Assembly (NCBI RefSeq): GCF_005117025.1
Contig: NZ_SWCO01000005.1
Location: 1-64,000 of the forward strand
Source: Alteromonas portus
GTDB lineage: Bacteria; Pseudomonadota; Gammaproteobacteria; Enterobacterales; Alteromonadaceae
Direction of reading: 5' to 3'
Length of the DNA: 64,000 nt
The notes under the pieces were generated by a model. That model was not told the DNA's origin and ran no database searches. It saw nothing but the letters and a program-made list of their open reading frames with translations. Of the stretch, positions 27,500 to 36,321 are shown piece after piece. The position numbers were made by a program, and so were the translations under genes. The first letter of the stretch is position 1; every line of letters starts with the position of its first letter.

Positions 27500-27533
27500 A
27501 ACAGGCTTCTTAGAAATAAGAAGCCTGTTTTAT
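27500..27533 (+). terminator. Terminator of the small transcript, shared with gntR
   Basis: AACAGGCTTCTT and AAGAAGCCTGTT form a perfect 12-bp stem with a 6-base loop, followed on the plus strand by TTTTATT. It lies between the convergent small transcript and gntR and may act for both, but the T run favours the plus direction. Confidence 0.88.
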
Positions 27534-27568
27534 TATGTGAAAAGAAAAACGAATATTTACTCTCGTCA

Positions 27569-28300
27569 TTACTGCCTTAGATGAGCAATTGAATATAAGC
27601 CTCGAGTTTCATCTGTTTTACGCTTTATTTCTTCTAATGCTTTTGCTTCACTTGCATCAAAAAGTGCATTGATCAAGCGGTTGAAGTGCTGATGCATTGC
27701 ACGTCTAGCTCCGGCTGAATCTTTGTTAGCAATAGCATCGTATATAAGCGTATGCTCACGCATTCTTTGTTCTTCGCCTTGTGAACAAACATCGCTGTAG
27801 GCTGCTATCACTTGAGGAACGTTTCTTCTTAGGTCCCACAAGTTTTCTACAGACAACATAATGGCGTTATTGCGGGTAGCCTGAGAGATGATTTGATGAA
27901 AGCGCTGGTCTGCCTCGTCTGCTTTCTGTGGATTTTGCATTTCGACGAGGGTTTGCTTTAACGCTTCTAATTCTTCACTAGAGATTGTAGCTGCGGCAAG
28001 TGCGGCAGCTTCACCTTCAACAAGGGCGCGGGCTTGAGTAAGTTCAAATGCACTAATAGGTTTTGCTACCTGACCCTGTTTCTTCTGATGTAATACATAG
28101 ACGCCAGACCCAGTCTTTACTTCTACTCGTTCTCGCACTTCTAACGCAATGATAGCTTCACGAATAGTAGGCCGACTTACGTTATAGGTCTCCGCCAGTT
28201 CCCTTTCTGCGGGTAAGCGACTACCTTCGGGATAGATTCCTTGGTCGATTAGCGCTTCAAGTTTTTCAACTATGCTCCAGAAGAGACGACGAGTCTTCAT
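27569..28300 (-). CDS. GntR/FadR-family transcriptional regulator
   Basis: The 243-residue regulator has an N-terminal winged helix (YPEGSRLPAERELAETYNVS then RPTIREAIIALEVRERVEVK) typical of GntR. Its all-helical FCD effector domain includes ARALVEGEAAALAAATIS and DQRFHQIISQATRNN, which carries metal/ligand-type Asp and His residues. It is transcribed away from the PL6 lyase, KdgK and aldolase genes across 363 bp rich in TTGGTAA-type repeats. One such repeat lies about 50 bases from its own start. This fits a repressor of alginate use relieved by a sugar-acid intermediate such as DEH, KDG or KDPG. The effector is inferred from context only. Confidence 0.9.
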   Translation of the reverse strand: MKTRRLFWSIVEKLEALIDQGIYPEGSRLPAERELAETYNVSRPTIREAIIALEVRERVEVKTGSGVYVLHQKKQGQVAKPISAFELTQARALVEGEAAALAAATISSEELEALKQTLVEMQNPQKADEADQRFHQIISQATRNNAIMLSVENLWDLRRNVPQVIAAYSDVCSQGEEQRMREHTLIYDAIANKDSAGARRAMHQHFNRLINALFDASEAKALEEIKRKTDETRGLYSIAHLRQ

Positions 28301-28348
28301 ATTTACAGCCCTTGTTTGCCTGTTACTTACCCAAAAAAAGTGGACAAA

Positions 28349-28362
28349 ATTGGTAAAATAAT
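28349..28362. promoter_or_regulatory. Candidate operator near gntR start
   Basis: ATTGGTAAAATAAT lies about 50 bp upstream of the gntR start, within its likely promoter. It is nearly identical to the copy at 28477-28490 on the lyase side, consistent with autoregulation. Confidence 0.45.
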
Positions 28363-28453
28363 TCTATCTGACCATTGTATATCGAAATTAGCATAAAGCG
28401 CAAAGCCCCTAGCACGCTGCAATAGAGCGCTTAAGCGCATTCTTTGTCATTTT

Positions 28454-28518
28454 AATTGGTAATACATTTTATTGTTATTGGTAAAATAAATTGGTTGTTT
28501 TTGGTCTATTTATTGGTT
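28454..28518. promoter_or_regulatory. Operator-like repeat cluster upstream of the PL6 lyase
   Basis: Within 65 bases there are five TTGGT cores: AATTGGTAATACATT, TATTGGTAAAATAAA, ATTGGTTG, TTTGGTCTATT and ATTGGTTAG. The cluster sits about 150-200 bases before the lyase start. Such clustering is what a FadR-type GntR repressor or activator region might show. No half-site symmetry is perfect, so the exact operator cannot be fixed by eye. The rest of 28301-28663 holds no gene. Confidence 0.45.
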
Positions 28519-28663
28519 AGATTCTAAAACAGCCGATAACAAATAAATAACAGCATAATTGCGTTTTTGCAAAAGAACATTGGCAATTTATGTGCGATTT
28601 ATGTGATTTGAGCAATATCAGCAGCAATATCGTTATCAATGTTGCTAACGAAACGGGGAATGT

Positions 28664-30892
28664 ATGAAAGTAGTTAATGTCTTTAAGTCAGCCATGGGGA
28701 TCATTTCTCTCTTTGTGTTTAACTCAGCGGTCCATGCTGACAACTACTTAGTTGACTCCGAGCAAAGCTACCTAGAAGCATTGACCAAAGTTGCACCTGG
28801 TGACGACATCGTCCTTAAAAATGGTACATATCAGAATTTTGAAATTAAATTCAAAGCTCAAGGAAATGAACAAGCGCCAATTACGTTAAGAGCGGAAACC
28901 AAAGGGGGCGTTGTTCTCTCTGGTCAGTCAAACCTCTCTATTTCGGGAAATCACCTAATTGTATCTGGGCTCGTATTTAAAGACGGCTTTTCCCCCTCAG
29001 GCTCGGTAATTAGTTATCGCACGAGTAAAGACGAACTTGCCAATAACACACGAGTTACCGAAGTCGTTATTGAAGACTATTCAAAACCCGATAAATTTGA
29101 AAATGACTATTGGGTAGCATTATATGGAAAGCACAATAGGCTAGATCATTCATATCTGGCAGGAAAACGAAACCGAGGTGTAACCGTTGCAGTGCGGTTA
29201 AATAGTGCAGGCAGCATCGAAAACTACCATCAAATAGATAATAACTATTTTGGGTACCGTCCAGAGCTAGGCTCAAATGGTGGCGAGACGTTAAGAATTG
29301 GCACCAGTCATTATTCATTAGAAAACTCGTTTACCCGTGTCGAAAATAATGTGTTTGACCGATGTAATGGCGAAGTTGAAATTATTAGCGTTAAGTCAGG
29401 TGGCAACGTTCTTAACGGCAATACCTTCATTGAATCTCGCGGTACGCTAACTCTAAGACATGGAAATGGCAATACAATCACCAATAACGTGTTTTTAGGA
29501 AATGGCGTTCCCAATACCGGTGGGGTGCGTGTAATTAATGCCGATCAAGAAGTAGCAAATAACGTGTTCAAAGGGCTTACTGGTTACCGTTTTGGTAGCG
29601 GTTTTACAGTAATGAACGGCGTGCCCAACTCACCACAAAATCGTTATCACCAAGTGAAAAACGCCAATATTCACCACAATACGTTTATTGATGTTTCTCA
29701 CATTCAACTTGCTGCAGGGGCGGATGAGGAGCGTTCAGCGCCGCCAATGGACAGTATTTTTAGTAATAATCTTGTGATAGCCGATACGGTACCTACTACG
29801 TTTAGCTTTTTTGATGACATAAGCGGAATAGAGTTTACTAATAATGTGGCTAACTACAGCGTAGAAAGTCAAATTGAAAAAGGATTCACTAAGCGAAGCG
29901 ATATACAAGCTTCTTCATCTCACAATATTACGGTAGACGGAATGCAAGTGGGTGCTGACAGCAGTGTTAAAGCGCTCAATAAATCTGACGTTGGACCAAG
30001 TTGGTATGAGAAAAAGGTGTATGAAACACCGTTTGGTTCAGGAAATGAAGTTTCTGTGGAGCCCGGCGTAAATACGCTTTTTGAAGCTGTAGCAAAAGCG
30101 CAAGATGGAGATACGCTTGTGTTAGCTGACGGCGTATACAGCGAAGAAAAAATTGTAGAAGTAGACAAAACACTTTCAGTCAAGGGAGGGGCTAATGCAA
30201 ACATCGTCATTCTTCCCCAGCGTTCAGCGCTTTTTGAAATAAGTGATAATGGCTCACTGGAAATTGAAGGAGTAACCCTTTCAGGGGCAGATGCGCCAGA
30301 TGCTGCCGGAAATACCTTTATTCGTACTAAAAAGTGGGGCATGTTAACTAACTACCGATTCGTAATGAACAAGGTAAAAGTAACCGACTTAGACATTAAT
30401 CACAGTTACCATTTTTTCTCAGCAGGCGCCCGTAGCTTTGCGACCTTGCTATCTATTACTAACAGCCAATTCGATACTATCTCCGGCCATGTACTTGCAC
30501 TGAATAAAGAGAAAGATGATTTGGGCATTTACAATGTTGAAGTATTGAATCTAGAAAGTAATACCTTTAAAGATGTAGAGGGCGCGCTAGCTCTTATTTA
30601 TCGCGGTGGTACTGACGAGAGCACCTTTGGGCCTAAGGTCACAATAAGCAAGAATGTGTTAACTAACGTAGGTTTAGGAAAAAGAAATAAGCGTAAGGCA
30701 AGTATTTTTCTTCATGGCGTACAAAAAACACAGATTCGAAGCAATGAGTTTAACGCCACTGCGCCAGTTAAAATTGAGCACACCGTTGGGGAACCGCAAA
30801 CATCACACAGCGGAAATACATTTGTTGATACGCACGACATTATCATTACTGACTTTTTAAAAGAAAAAGATGAATGTAGCTGTCCGGAATAA
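28664..30892 (+). CDS. PL6 alginate lyase (poly-mannuronate/guluronate lyase)
   Basis: This polysaccharide lyase of family 6 (chondroitinase-B fold) has 742 residues. A signal peptide ends at AVHADN. The N-terminal parallel beta-helix has the catalytic pair K244 in EIISVKSGGN and R265 in GTLTLRHGNGNTITNNVFLG. A second beta-helix domain starts near residue 460 (GVNTLFEAVAKAQDGDTLVL). The two-domain layout matches exo-acting PL6 enzymes such as AlyGC of Glaciecola. It would cut alginate in the periplasm or outside, giving monomers or short oligomers with unsaturated ends. It heads a unit with KdgK and KDPG aldolase, which handle the downstream intermediates. There is no second lyase, isomerase or transporter in this block. 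Confidence 0.93.
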   Translation: MKVVNVFKSAMGIISLFVFNSAVHADNYLVDSEQSYLEALTKVAPGDDIVLKNGTYQNFEIKFKAQGNEQAPITLRAETKGGVVLSGQSNLSISGNHLIVSGLVFKDGFSPSGSVISYRTSKDELANNTRVTEVVIEDYSKPDKFENDYWVALYGKHNRLDHSYLAGKRNRGVTVAVRLNSAGSIENYHQIDNNYFGYRPELGSNGGETLRIGTSHYSLENSFTRVENNVFDRCNGEVEIISVKSGGNVLNGNTFIESRGTLTLRHGNGNTITNNVFLGNGVPNTGGVRVINADQEVANNVFKGLTGYRFGSGFTVMNGVPNSPQNRYHQVKNANIHHNTFIDVSHIQLAAGADEERSAPPMDSIFSNNLVIADTVPTTFSFFDDISGIEFTNNVANYSVESQIEKGFTKRSDIQASSSHNITVDGMQVGADSSVKALNKSDVGPSWYEKKVYETPFGSGNEVSVEPGVNTLFEAVAKAQDGDTLVLADGVYSEEKIVEVDKTLSVKGGANANIVILPQRSALFEISDNGSLEIEGVTLSGADAPDAAGNTFIRTKKWGMLTNYRFVMNKVKVTDLDINHSYHFFSAGARSFATLLSITNSQFDTISGHVLALNKEKDDLGIYNVEVLNLESNTFKDVEGALALIYRGGTDESTFGPKVTISKNVLTNVGLGKRNKRKASIFLHGVQKTQIRSNEFNATAPVKIEHTVGEPQTSHSGNTFVDTHDIIITDFLKEKDECSCPE

Positions 30893-30981
30893 AGACAGTT
30901 CATGATTGTGTATCGAGTTTTGAAAGAACATAAGTAATTAACGTAATAAATTAAAGACTACGAGTGCGTAGGGTGGATGAT

Positions 30982-31908
30982 ATGAGAGTTGGTTTTATTG
31001 GCGAATGCATGGCCGAGCTGAAAAAAGTAAACGGGGTATTGGAAGAAGGATTTGCTGGCGATACTTTTAATTCTGCCGTTTATCTAAAGCGTACGTTCCC
31101 TCAATTAGATAGCTATTTTGTTAGTGCTGTGGGTAGCGACGCGCTTTCAAAAGAAATGGTCGACTTTGCTCAAAGCGAGTCAATAAACACTCGCTTTTTG
31201 TTTACCCACCCAGAAAAGCATATCGGACTTTATAAAATTTATACTGACGCTCAAGGCGAGCGGTCCTTTACTTATTGGCGAAATGACTCTGCTGCAAAGT
31301 GCTTGATGTCTCAGCTTACCAATGACGATACAGCGTCGCTCACTGCATTGGACTTAGTGCTATTCTCTGGCATTTCACTCGCTATATTAAACAAAGAAGA
31401 CCTACCTCAGTTTTGGCGTTTACTGACAACGTTGAAGGAAAGCGGCACTCAAATTGTCTTTGACATGAACCATCGTCCTGCGCTTTGGAAGGGAAGAGAC
31501 GATGCAACCGTACTATACGAAAAAGCATTTGAAATTGCAGACATAGCGTTACCTGGATTAGAAGATTTTAACTTCTTATATGGCTTTGAAACTGTAGAAG
31601 AGATTATCGATTTCTTGGCTCCATTCTCATTTAAACAACTGGTAATTAAAAACGGCAGCAGTGCTGTAACGCTGGTTAATGAAAAAGGTGAAGTTTCAGT
31701 AGTAGGCCTAACCCCTGTTACTCATGTAGTTGACACTACATCAGCCGGTGATGCATTTAATGGCGTCTTTTTGGGTGCTTACCTAACGGGAGAAAGCCCT
31801 AAGGCAAGTGTTGAAAAAGCGGCTAAATGTGCAGGTTTCGTCATTCAACATCCTGGCGCCATTGTCGATAAAGCGGCCTATGCTGAACTGGTGTCATCTA
31901 TCGCTTAA
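30982..31908 (+). CDS. kdgK: 2-keto-3-deoxygluconate kinase
   Basis: This PfkB-family kinase phosphorylates KDG to KDPG. It has the N-terminal GECMAEL and FAGDTFNSAVYL motif. The C-terminal signature DTTSAGDAFNGVFLGAYL contains the catalytic base Asp (residue 257 from the start chosen here). The central FDMNHRPALW is typical of KdgK-type enzymes. The length of 308 residues is normal. I use the ATG after GGGTGGATGAT. The frame extends six codons further to a GTG. It lies 90 bases after the PL6 lyase and 80 before the aldolase. Both alginate-derived KDG and KDG from the mannonate dehydratase at 61.3 kb could feed it. Confidence 0.93.
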   Translation: MRVGFIGECMAELKKVNGVLEEGFAGDTFNSAVYLKRTFPQLDSYFVSAVGSDALSKEMVDFAQSESINTRFLFTHPEKHIGLYKIYTDAQGERSFTYWRNDSAAKCLMSQLTNDDTASLTALDLVLFSGISLAILNKEDLPQFWRLLTTLKESGTQIVFDMNHRPALWKGRDDATVLYEKAFEIADIALPGLEDFNFLYGFETVEEIIDFLAPFSFKQLVIKNGSSAVTLVNEKGEVSVVGLTPVTHVVDTTSAGDAFNGVFLGAYLTGESPKASVEKAAKCAGFVIQHPGAIVDKAAYAELVSSIA

Positions 31909-31987
31909 AAAGCAAATAATTCAAATATCACATAATACTACATAGAACTTATTAGGGCAGAGTGCCCACCTTATAAAGAGACAACTC

Positions 31988-32599
31988 ATGAAAAAAATAT
32001 CAGACATTATGGGCGATCAAACCCTGCTTCCAATCATTCAAGCCGATAATGTAGAAGATGGTGTGGCGATTGCCAAAGCGATGGCGGCAGCAGGCCTTAC
32101 TACGGTTGAAGTCGTATTGCGTTCTGAAAATTCCGCAAAATGTATAACGGCTATAAAAGAAGCACTGCCTGACATGATCGTAAGCGCTGGAACTGTTATC
32201 GATAGAGCATCTTTAGATGCTGCTATTAACGCTGGTGCAGACTTTATCGTAACGCCAGCGGTAACAGAGCGACTGCTTACTATGCTTGTTGATTCTGGTT
32301 TACCAGTGCTTCCTGGTGTATCTAATGTGTCAGATATTGTGCTGGCGAGAGAACACGGGTTTAGAGAGATGAAGTTGTTTCCTGCGTCTTTGTCTGGTGG
32401 AGCTGCATTCTTGAAAGCTGTAGGCGGCCTGTTTAAAGATACAAAATTCTGTCCAACGGGCGGCGTATCGCCAGAAAATTTTGAAGACTATTTGTCTTTA
32501 GGTAACGTGTTTGCCGCTGGCGGTACTTGGGTGGCGAAACCTCAGTGGGTTGCAGATAAACAGTGGGATTTAATTACAGAGGCGTGTTCACAAGTTTAG
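31988..32599 (+). CDS. eda: KDPG aldolase (2-dehydro-3-deoxy-phosphogluconate aldolase)
   Basis: This class I aldolase cleaves KDPG to pyruvate and glyceraldehyde-3-phosphate, the last step of the Entner-Doudoroff and uronate routes. The Schiff-base lysine is K129 in REMKLFPASLSGG. The catalytic Glu is E41 in TTVEVVLRSE. The phosphate-binding region is FCPTGGVSPENF. The length of 203 residues is normal for the trimeric Eda family. It follows kdgK in the same direction and is followed by a strong terminator, so the PL6 lyase, kdgK and eda form the alginate module. Confidence 0.95.
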   Translation: MKKISDIMGDQTLLPIIQADNVEDGVAIAKAMAAAGLTTVEVVLRSENSAKCITAIKEALPDMIVSAGTVIDRASLDAAINAGADFIVTPAVTERLLTMLVDSGLPVLPGVSNVSDIVLAREHGFREMKLFPASLSGGAAFLKAVGGLFKDTKFCPTGGVSPENFEDYLSLGNVFAAGGTWVAKPQWVADKQWDLITEACSQV

Positions 32600-32647
32600 T
32601 GAGCGAAGCATAATCCCGACCAGTTAATTTTAAGATACTAGATACTT

Positions 32648-32697
32648 AAGTAACCCCCAATAGTTGGATTATCCAATTACTGGGGGTTACTTTATTT
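32648..32697 (+). terminator. Terminator of the alginate module
   Basis: AAGTAACCCCCA and TGGGGGTTACTT form a perfect 12-bp outer stem around a 21-base interior. The interior itself pairs partly (TTGGAT with ATCCAA). TTTATTTTA follows. It lies 49 bases after the eda stop. Confidence 0.88.
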
Positions 32698-33010
32698 TAT
32701 GCCCTTTATTATTTATCCATTCTATGGAAATAGTGTTTATAGTTTGTGCCAGCCTTCTGTTAAACGTCATTTGAACAAAAAATGCGCTGGTGGCCTTCAG
32801 TGTTTAGTGTTAGACTCCGCGCGCAATTTGTAAGAGTAAACACCTACGTTCTTTTCTTGATGTCAAACACCAATAAGCCAAGTTGGCAATAGCGTATCTC
32901 TTTAGGTTTTCCCAGTAATCTATAACCCCCACGGTTAGCAATAAAGCACTAACGCTTATACCTTTGAGGTATGCAGTTTCTATATAAATACCTATGACAG
33001 GAGTTTGTTA
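32698..33010. other. Leader/promoter region of the DEAD-box helicase gene
   Basis: About 310 bp hold no gene. The helicase start has AGGAG seven bases before its ATG. A long untranslated leader, as found in cold-induced helicase mRNAs, is possible but I could not define one. Confidence 0.4.
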
Positions 33011-34468
33011 ATGTCATTTACCCAATTAGGGCTCGCTGAACCCTTGTTGAAAGCTATTGAAAAACGAGGATTTAGCACGCCATCACCTATCCAAGAAAAA
33101 GCAATACCAGAGGTGTTGCAAGGAAAGGATGTGCTAGCAGCTGCGCAAACGGGAACAGGGAAAACCGCTGGATTTGGACTTCCTATTTTACAACGATTGA
33201 TGTCGGGAAAACCTGTGACGGGCAATAATGTTCGCGCGCTTATTCTTACGCCTACCCGAGAGCTTGCCGCTCAAGTAGAAGAAAGCATGCAAGCCTTTAG
33301 TGAGTTTTTACCGTTAAAAACGGCTGTGGTATTTGGTGGCGTAGGCATTAACCCGCAAATGATGAAGCTTCGTAAAGGTGTAGATGTATTAATTGCAACG
33401 CCTGGACGACTACTTGATTTGTACCAGCAAAACGCAGTGAAGTTCTCTCAGCTTGAAGTATTGGTGTTAGATGAAGCCGATAGGATGCTTGATATGGGTT
33501 TCATACACGACATTAAGAAAGTGTTGAAGCTATTGCCACAAGAGCGTCAAAGCTTACTTTTCTCAGCCACGTTTTCCGATGAAATTACCGCATTGGCGAA
33601 AACGATCACACGTGATCCGGTAAGTATTTCGACCGCACCTGCAAATACCACGGTAGATGCTGTTCAACAGCATTTGGTAACCATAGATAAATCTAAAAAG
33701 ACGACTGCGCTTATCTGTCTGATTAAACAGCAGAAATGGGAGCAGGTTTTGGTGTTTAGCCGAACTAAACATGGTGCTAATCGCATCGCCGAAAAACTTA
33801 CTCGCTCAAAGATCCCAAGTGCTGCAATTCATGGTAATAAAAGCCAAGGTGCAAGAACTAAAGCCCTTGCTGACTTTAAAAGTGGCGCAATCAAAGTGTT
33901 GGTTGCCACTGATATTGCTGCGCGAGGTATCGACATCAGTGAATTGCCGATTGTTGTTAACTTAGACTTGCCGAACACGGCTGCCGATTATGTTCACCGT
34001 ATTGGTCGTACGGGACGTGCTGGTGCTAGCGGACAAGCTTGGTCATTCGTTTGTGCTGAAGAGCTACAAAACCTGAAAGATATTGAAACGCTTATTCAAA
34101 AGTTGCTTCCTCGTGAAGTCTTAGAAGGCTTTGAACCTCAGCAAGCTGTGCCTGCCACCACACTATCAAAACCTAAAAAGCCTAAAAAACCTAAAAAGCC
34201 AAAAGCACCACAGGGTGACAGCACCAGCGAAAGCAAGCTAAGTGGTGAGAGGAAAAAGTCGAATCAGCGCCAACGCCAAGGCAACGGTAGCGGAAACGGT
34301 AACCCACGCGCAGGTAAATCGAATTCGCGCGGCAACGGTAGTGGAAAGCCAGTAGGTCAACGACGCTCAGGAAGCGAAGGTACTGCTGCAAGACGACCAG
34401 CTAAACGCAGAAGTAGTTCGTCTAATGGCAACTCCAACAGTAGGGCGTCTAATCACGCAAAAGCGTAA
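33011..34468 (+). CDS. DEAD-box ATP-dependent RNA helicase (RhlE-like)
   Basis: This RNA helicase has 485 residues. The Q motif is [15 protein letters not shown], motif [16 protein letters not shown], Ia PTRELAAQ and [15 protein letters not shown]. Motif III is FSATFSDE and [12 protein letters not shown]. After residue about 375 comes a long basic, low-complexity tail. It has [14 protein letters not shown] and then Arg/Gly/Asn/Ser-rich repeats, as in RhlE proteins that bind structured RNA non-specifically. Likely roles are ribosome assembly and mRNA turnover, especially in the cold. The start is the ATG with AGGAG upstream, two codons inside the longest frame. It is a single gene with a terminator. 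Confidence 0.94.
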   Translation: MSFTQLGLAEPLLKAIEKRGFSTPSPIQEKAIPEVLQGKDVLAAAQTGTGKTAGFGLPILQRLMSGKPVTGNNVRALILTPTRELAAQVEESMQAFSEFLPLKTAVVFGGVGINPQMMKLRKGVDVLIATPGRLLDLYQQNAVKFSQLEVLVLDEADRMLDMGFIHDIKKVLKLLPQERQSLLFSATFSDEITALAKTITRDPVSISTAPANTTVDAVQQHLVTIDKSKKTTALICLIKQQKWEQVLVFSRTKHGANRIAEKLTRSKIPSAAIHGNKSQGARTKALADFKSGAIKVLVATDIAARGIDISELPIVVNLDLPNTAADYVHRIGRTGRAGASGQAWSFVCAEELQNLKDIETLIQKLLPREVLEGFEPQQAVPATTLSKPKKPKKPKKPKAPQGDSTSESKLSGERKKSNQRQRQGNGSGNGNPRAGKSNSRGNGSGKPVGQRRSGSEGTAARRPAKRRSSSSNGNSNSRASNHAKA

Positions 34469-34504
34469 ATTGCTGAACTACCCTTAATAAAGCCATGTTC
34501 ATTT

Positions 34505-34533
34505 AAAAAAGGGCCCTTGTTGTGCCCTTTTTT
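34505..34533. terminator. Terminator between convergent genes
   Basis: AAAAAAGGGC and GCCCTTTTTT pair around a 9-base loop and have A/T runs on both sides. It can terminate the helicase gene and the convergent thioredoxin-like gene. Confidence 0.87.
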
Positions 34534-34568
34534 AATGCTTTGACCCATCCTAAATAGCGTTGACTGTA

Positions 34569-35387
34569 TTAATTTTGTTCCCAAGAAAACGGGTTGTAGT
34601 GTCGCAATGCTGGGGCAGTGTTGACTCCGTTACCATTCTCAGAGTCTAGCGAAAGCTCTGCGCGTTTTATAAGCGTTTTTTGCAGTTCAGTGCGAAACCC
34701 TTTGGTTTCTTTCCAAAGCTCGTTAAGCCCTTGTGGGGTATTACCTTGTAAATCTAGCGCTAGCATTGGGCCAAGTTTGTCATAGGCGCTTTGCAATCTC
34801 AGCGCTTGCTCTTTGTTATAGGCCTTTTCCTCATCTGTCGCTTGCCAGTTGATGAAAGGGGCTTTTTGCGCAGTTGTCATTGCGGGAAAGCGAGAGAAAT
34901 ACTGGATGTACTCCGACAAGGGAATGCTGTCAGCGCGCCCCCAGATATCCATCGAAGTTCTGTTTAACAACGCGCCTGTTTTAGGCTCAACCACCATAAC
35001 AGTTGGCGTTGCGTAGTAAATTGGATAGTCGAATCGCTGAGTTATATTTCTTCTGTCTTCAAGCGTTCCCACATCAACAAAAACGGTTTCATAGTGAGCG
35101 CGTAAAATGAGGTCCATTTCTTTCGAAGCAAAACGCTCAGCTAAGCCTGTACTGTCGTGGCACCATTGGGCACCCAGAACTACCAGAAGCAGCTTACTTT
35201 GCTCCACCGCTCGTTGCTGTGCATTTTCTACGTCCTGATAAGGTGATGCAGAAGGGGTATAGGTATAAGGGTTCTCATCCAGTGTACTTACACAGCCATT
35301 TAGCGCGACAAAAGCAGTAATTAAAGTAATGAAAGTTAAACACCGCTTAATAAATAGAGAGTGATGAAAAAAGAAAATGTTCTGCAT
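34569..35387 (-). CDS. Thioredoxin-like lipoprotein with a single active-site Cys
   Basis: This 272-residue lipoprotein has a hydrophobic signal and a lipobox (VALNGC, C32), so it is anchored at the cell envelope. The following domain resembles thioredoxin: VVLGAQWCHDSTGLAERF at the active-site position, then FVDVGTLEDR and a cis-Pro region YATPTVMVVEPKTG. The active-site Cys is followed by HDS instead of xxC, so it cannot form the normal CxxC disulfide. It may be a reductase-like or structural binding protein. The C-terminal 100 residues are helical and unfamiliar. No SD is evident before the chosen ATG. It follows the FAH-fold gene by about 100 bases and may be separate. Confidence 0.7.
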   Translation of the reverse strand: MQNIFFFHHSLFIKRCLTFITLITAFVALNGCVSTLDENPYTYTPSASPYQDVENAQQRAVEQSKLLLVVLGAQWCHDSTGLAERFASKEMDLILRAHYETVFVDVGTLEDRRNITQRFDYPIYYATPTVMVVEPKTGALLNRTSMDIWGRADSIPLSEYIQYFSRFPAMTTAQKAPFINWQATDEEKAYNKEQALRLQSAYDKLGPMLALDLQGNTPQGLNELWKETKGFRTELQKTLIKRAELSLDSENGNGVNTAPALRHYNPFSWEQN

Positions 35388-35488
35388 ACGATTGTCAAAA
35401 TAGTAGTTAAATCAACAACAATGTAGCACAAAAAGAGAAAAGAAAAGCGGCAATTAAACGTAGTAAACTACCGCTTGAGCAGGTCGGT

Positions 35489-36313
35489 CTAAACAGAAAC
35501 TGGAACTAGCTTCATGTTGATATTTCCAATACCTTCAAAAGTCACCGTAGATGTGGCACCTGCCACAGTGTCATGTACGCCAGTAATAGCGCCAGAACAA
35601 ATCATACAGCCCTTCGGAAGGGTTATATTACGTGCAGCGGCTTGGTCAATTAGATAAGCTACTGCTGCCATAGGGCCGCGTAATACATTATTGGAAGGTG
35701 CAGTGTTGATATGTTCTTGGTTAATGAACACAGATGTCTGCATTTTCTCAATCACTGTATCCCAAGACGCAATTGGAGCGCCAATTACCATGCCTTGGTT
35801 TACACCAAAATCGCTGATAATGGCTGTAGGTCCATAGCTATTTAAATCGATGACCGGGCTACTGGCTATTTCCACACCAGCATATACGGCTTTGATCAAA
35901 TGCTTTAAAGGTCCTTTGGTATCAATTGAACCAGGAGTAATCTCTTCTCCCAATTCAAACACCAGTTCAGCTTCAACTGCAACCATACCACCTGCGTAGA
36001 CTTCTAACTCGACGAACTCATCGTCTGCATGAGGACGGCCAATGAAATGGGTAACCTTTTTAAATATTGGGCCCATTAAGCGCTCTGCACCCATTTGCTC
36101 GCGAAGCTCAGGGATGACCATTCCTACTTTCCAGCCGGTAATTTCGTCATTCCACTGTGCAAGTGACATATCCTGGACGTGATAAGCCGCGTCCAGTGTC
36201 GTCGGAACATCGCCCGGAAACGTCTCTAATACACTGGCATGCTTACGCGCATTAACAAGTGTATGAGATAGCGTTTTCAGGGCGTCTTCTGTTAGTGGTT
36301 TATCAGGAAACAT
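35489..36313 (-). CDS. FAH-fold 2-keto-acid hydratase/decarboxylase family enzyme
   Basis: The 274-residue protein resembles 2-keto-4-pentenoate hydratase and related enzymes of the fumarylacetoacetase C-terminal fold. Recognisable parts are WKVGMVIPELREQMG, the acidic metal ligands in VAVEAELVFELGEEI, and SDFGVNQGMVIGAP. It also has the terminal GSITG-like SGAITGVHDTVAG. Such enzymes hydrate or decarboxylate 2-keto acids using a divalent metal. It follows the SDR gene by 8 bases and is probably cotranscribed with it. This suggests a short catabolic pathway for a keto acid, perhaps sugar-acid derived. The substrate is unknown. Confidence 0.8.
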   Translation of the reverse strand: MFPDKPLTEDALKTLSHTLVNARKHASVLETFPGDVPTTLDAAYHVQDMSLAQWNDEITGWKVGMVIPELREQMGAERLMGPIFKKVTHFIGRPHADDEFVELEVYAGGMVAVEAELVFELGEEITPGSIDTKGPLKHLIKAVYAGVEIASSPVIDLNSYGPTAIISDFGVNQGMVIGAPIASWDTVIEKMQTSVFINQEHINTAPSNNVLRGPMAAVAYLIDQAAARNITLPKGCMICSGAITGVHDTVAGATSTVTFEGIGNINMKLVPVSV

Positions 36314-36321
36314 CGGAATGA

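Larger units (their letters stand above)
27332..27535 (+). ncRNA. Candidate small RNA or short mRNA
   Basis: Between the promoter at 27296-27325 and the terminator at 27500-27529 lies about 200 nt that could form a stand-alone transcript. Near its 5' end CTGCTT and AAGCAG can form a small hairpin. It contains one short reading frame with an SD-like sequence. It sits beside, and convergent with, the GntR gene of the alginate module. It matches no RNA family I recognise. It may be a regulatory RNA, a small-protein mRNA or both. Confidence 0.45.
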
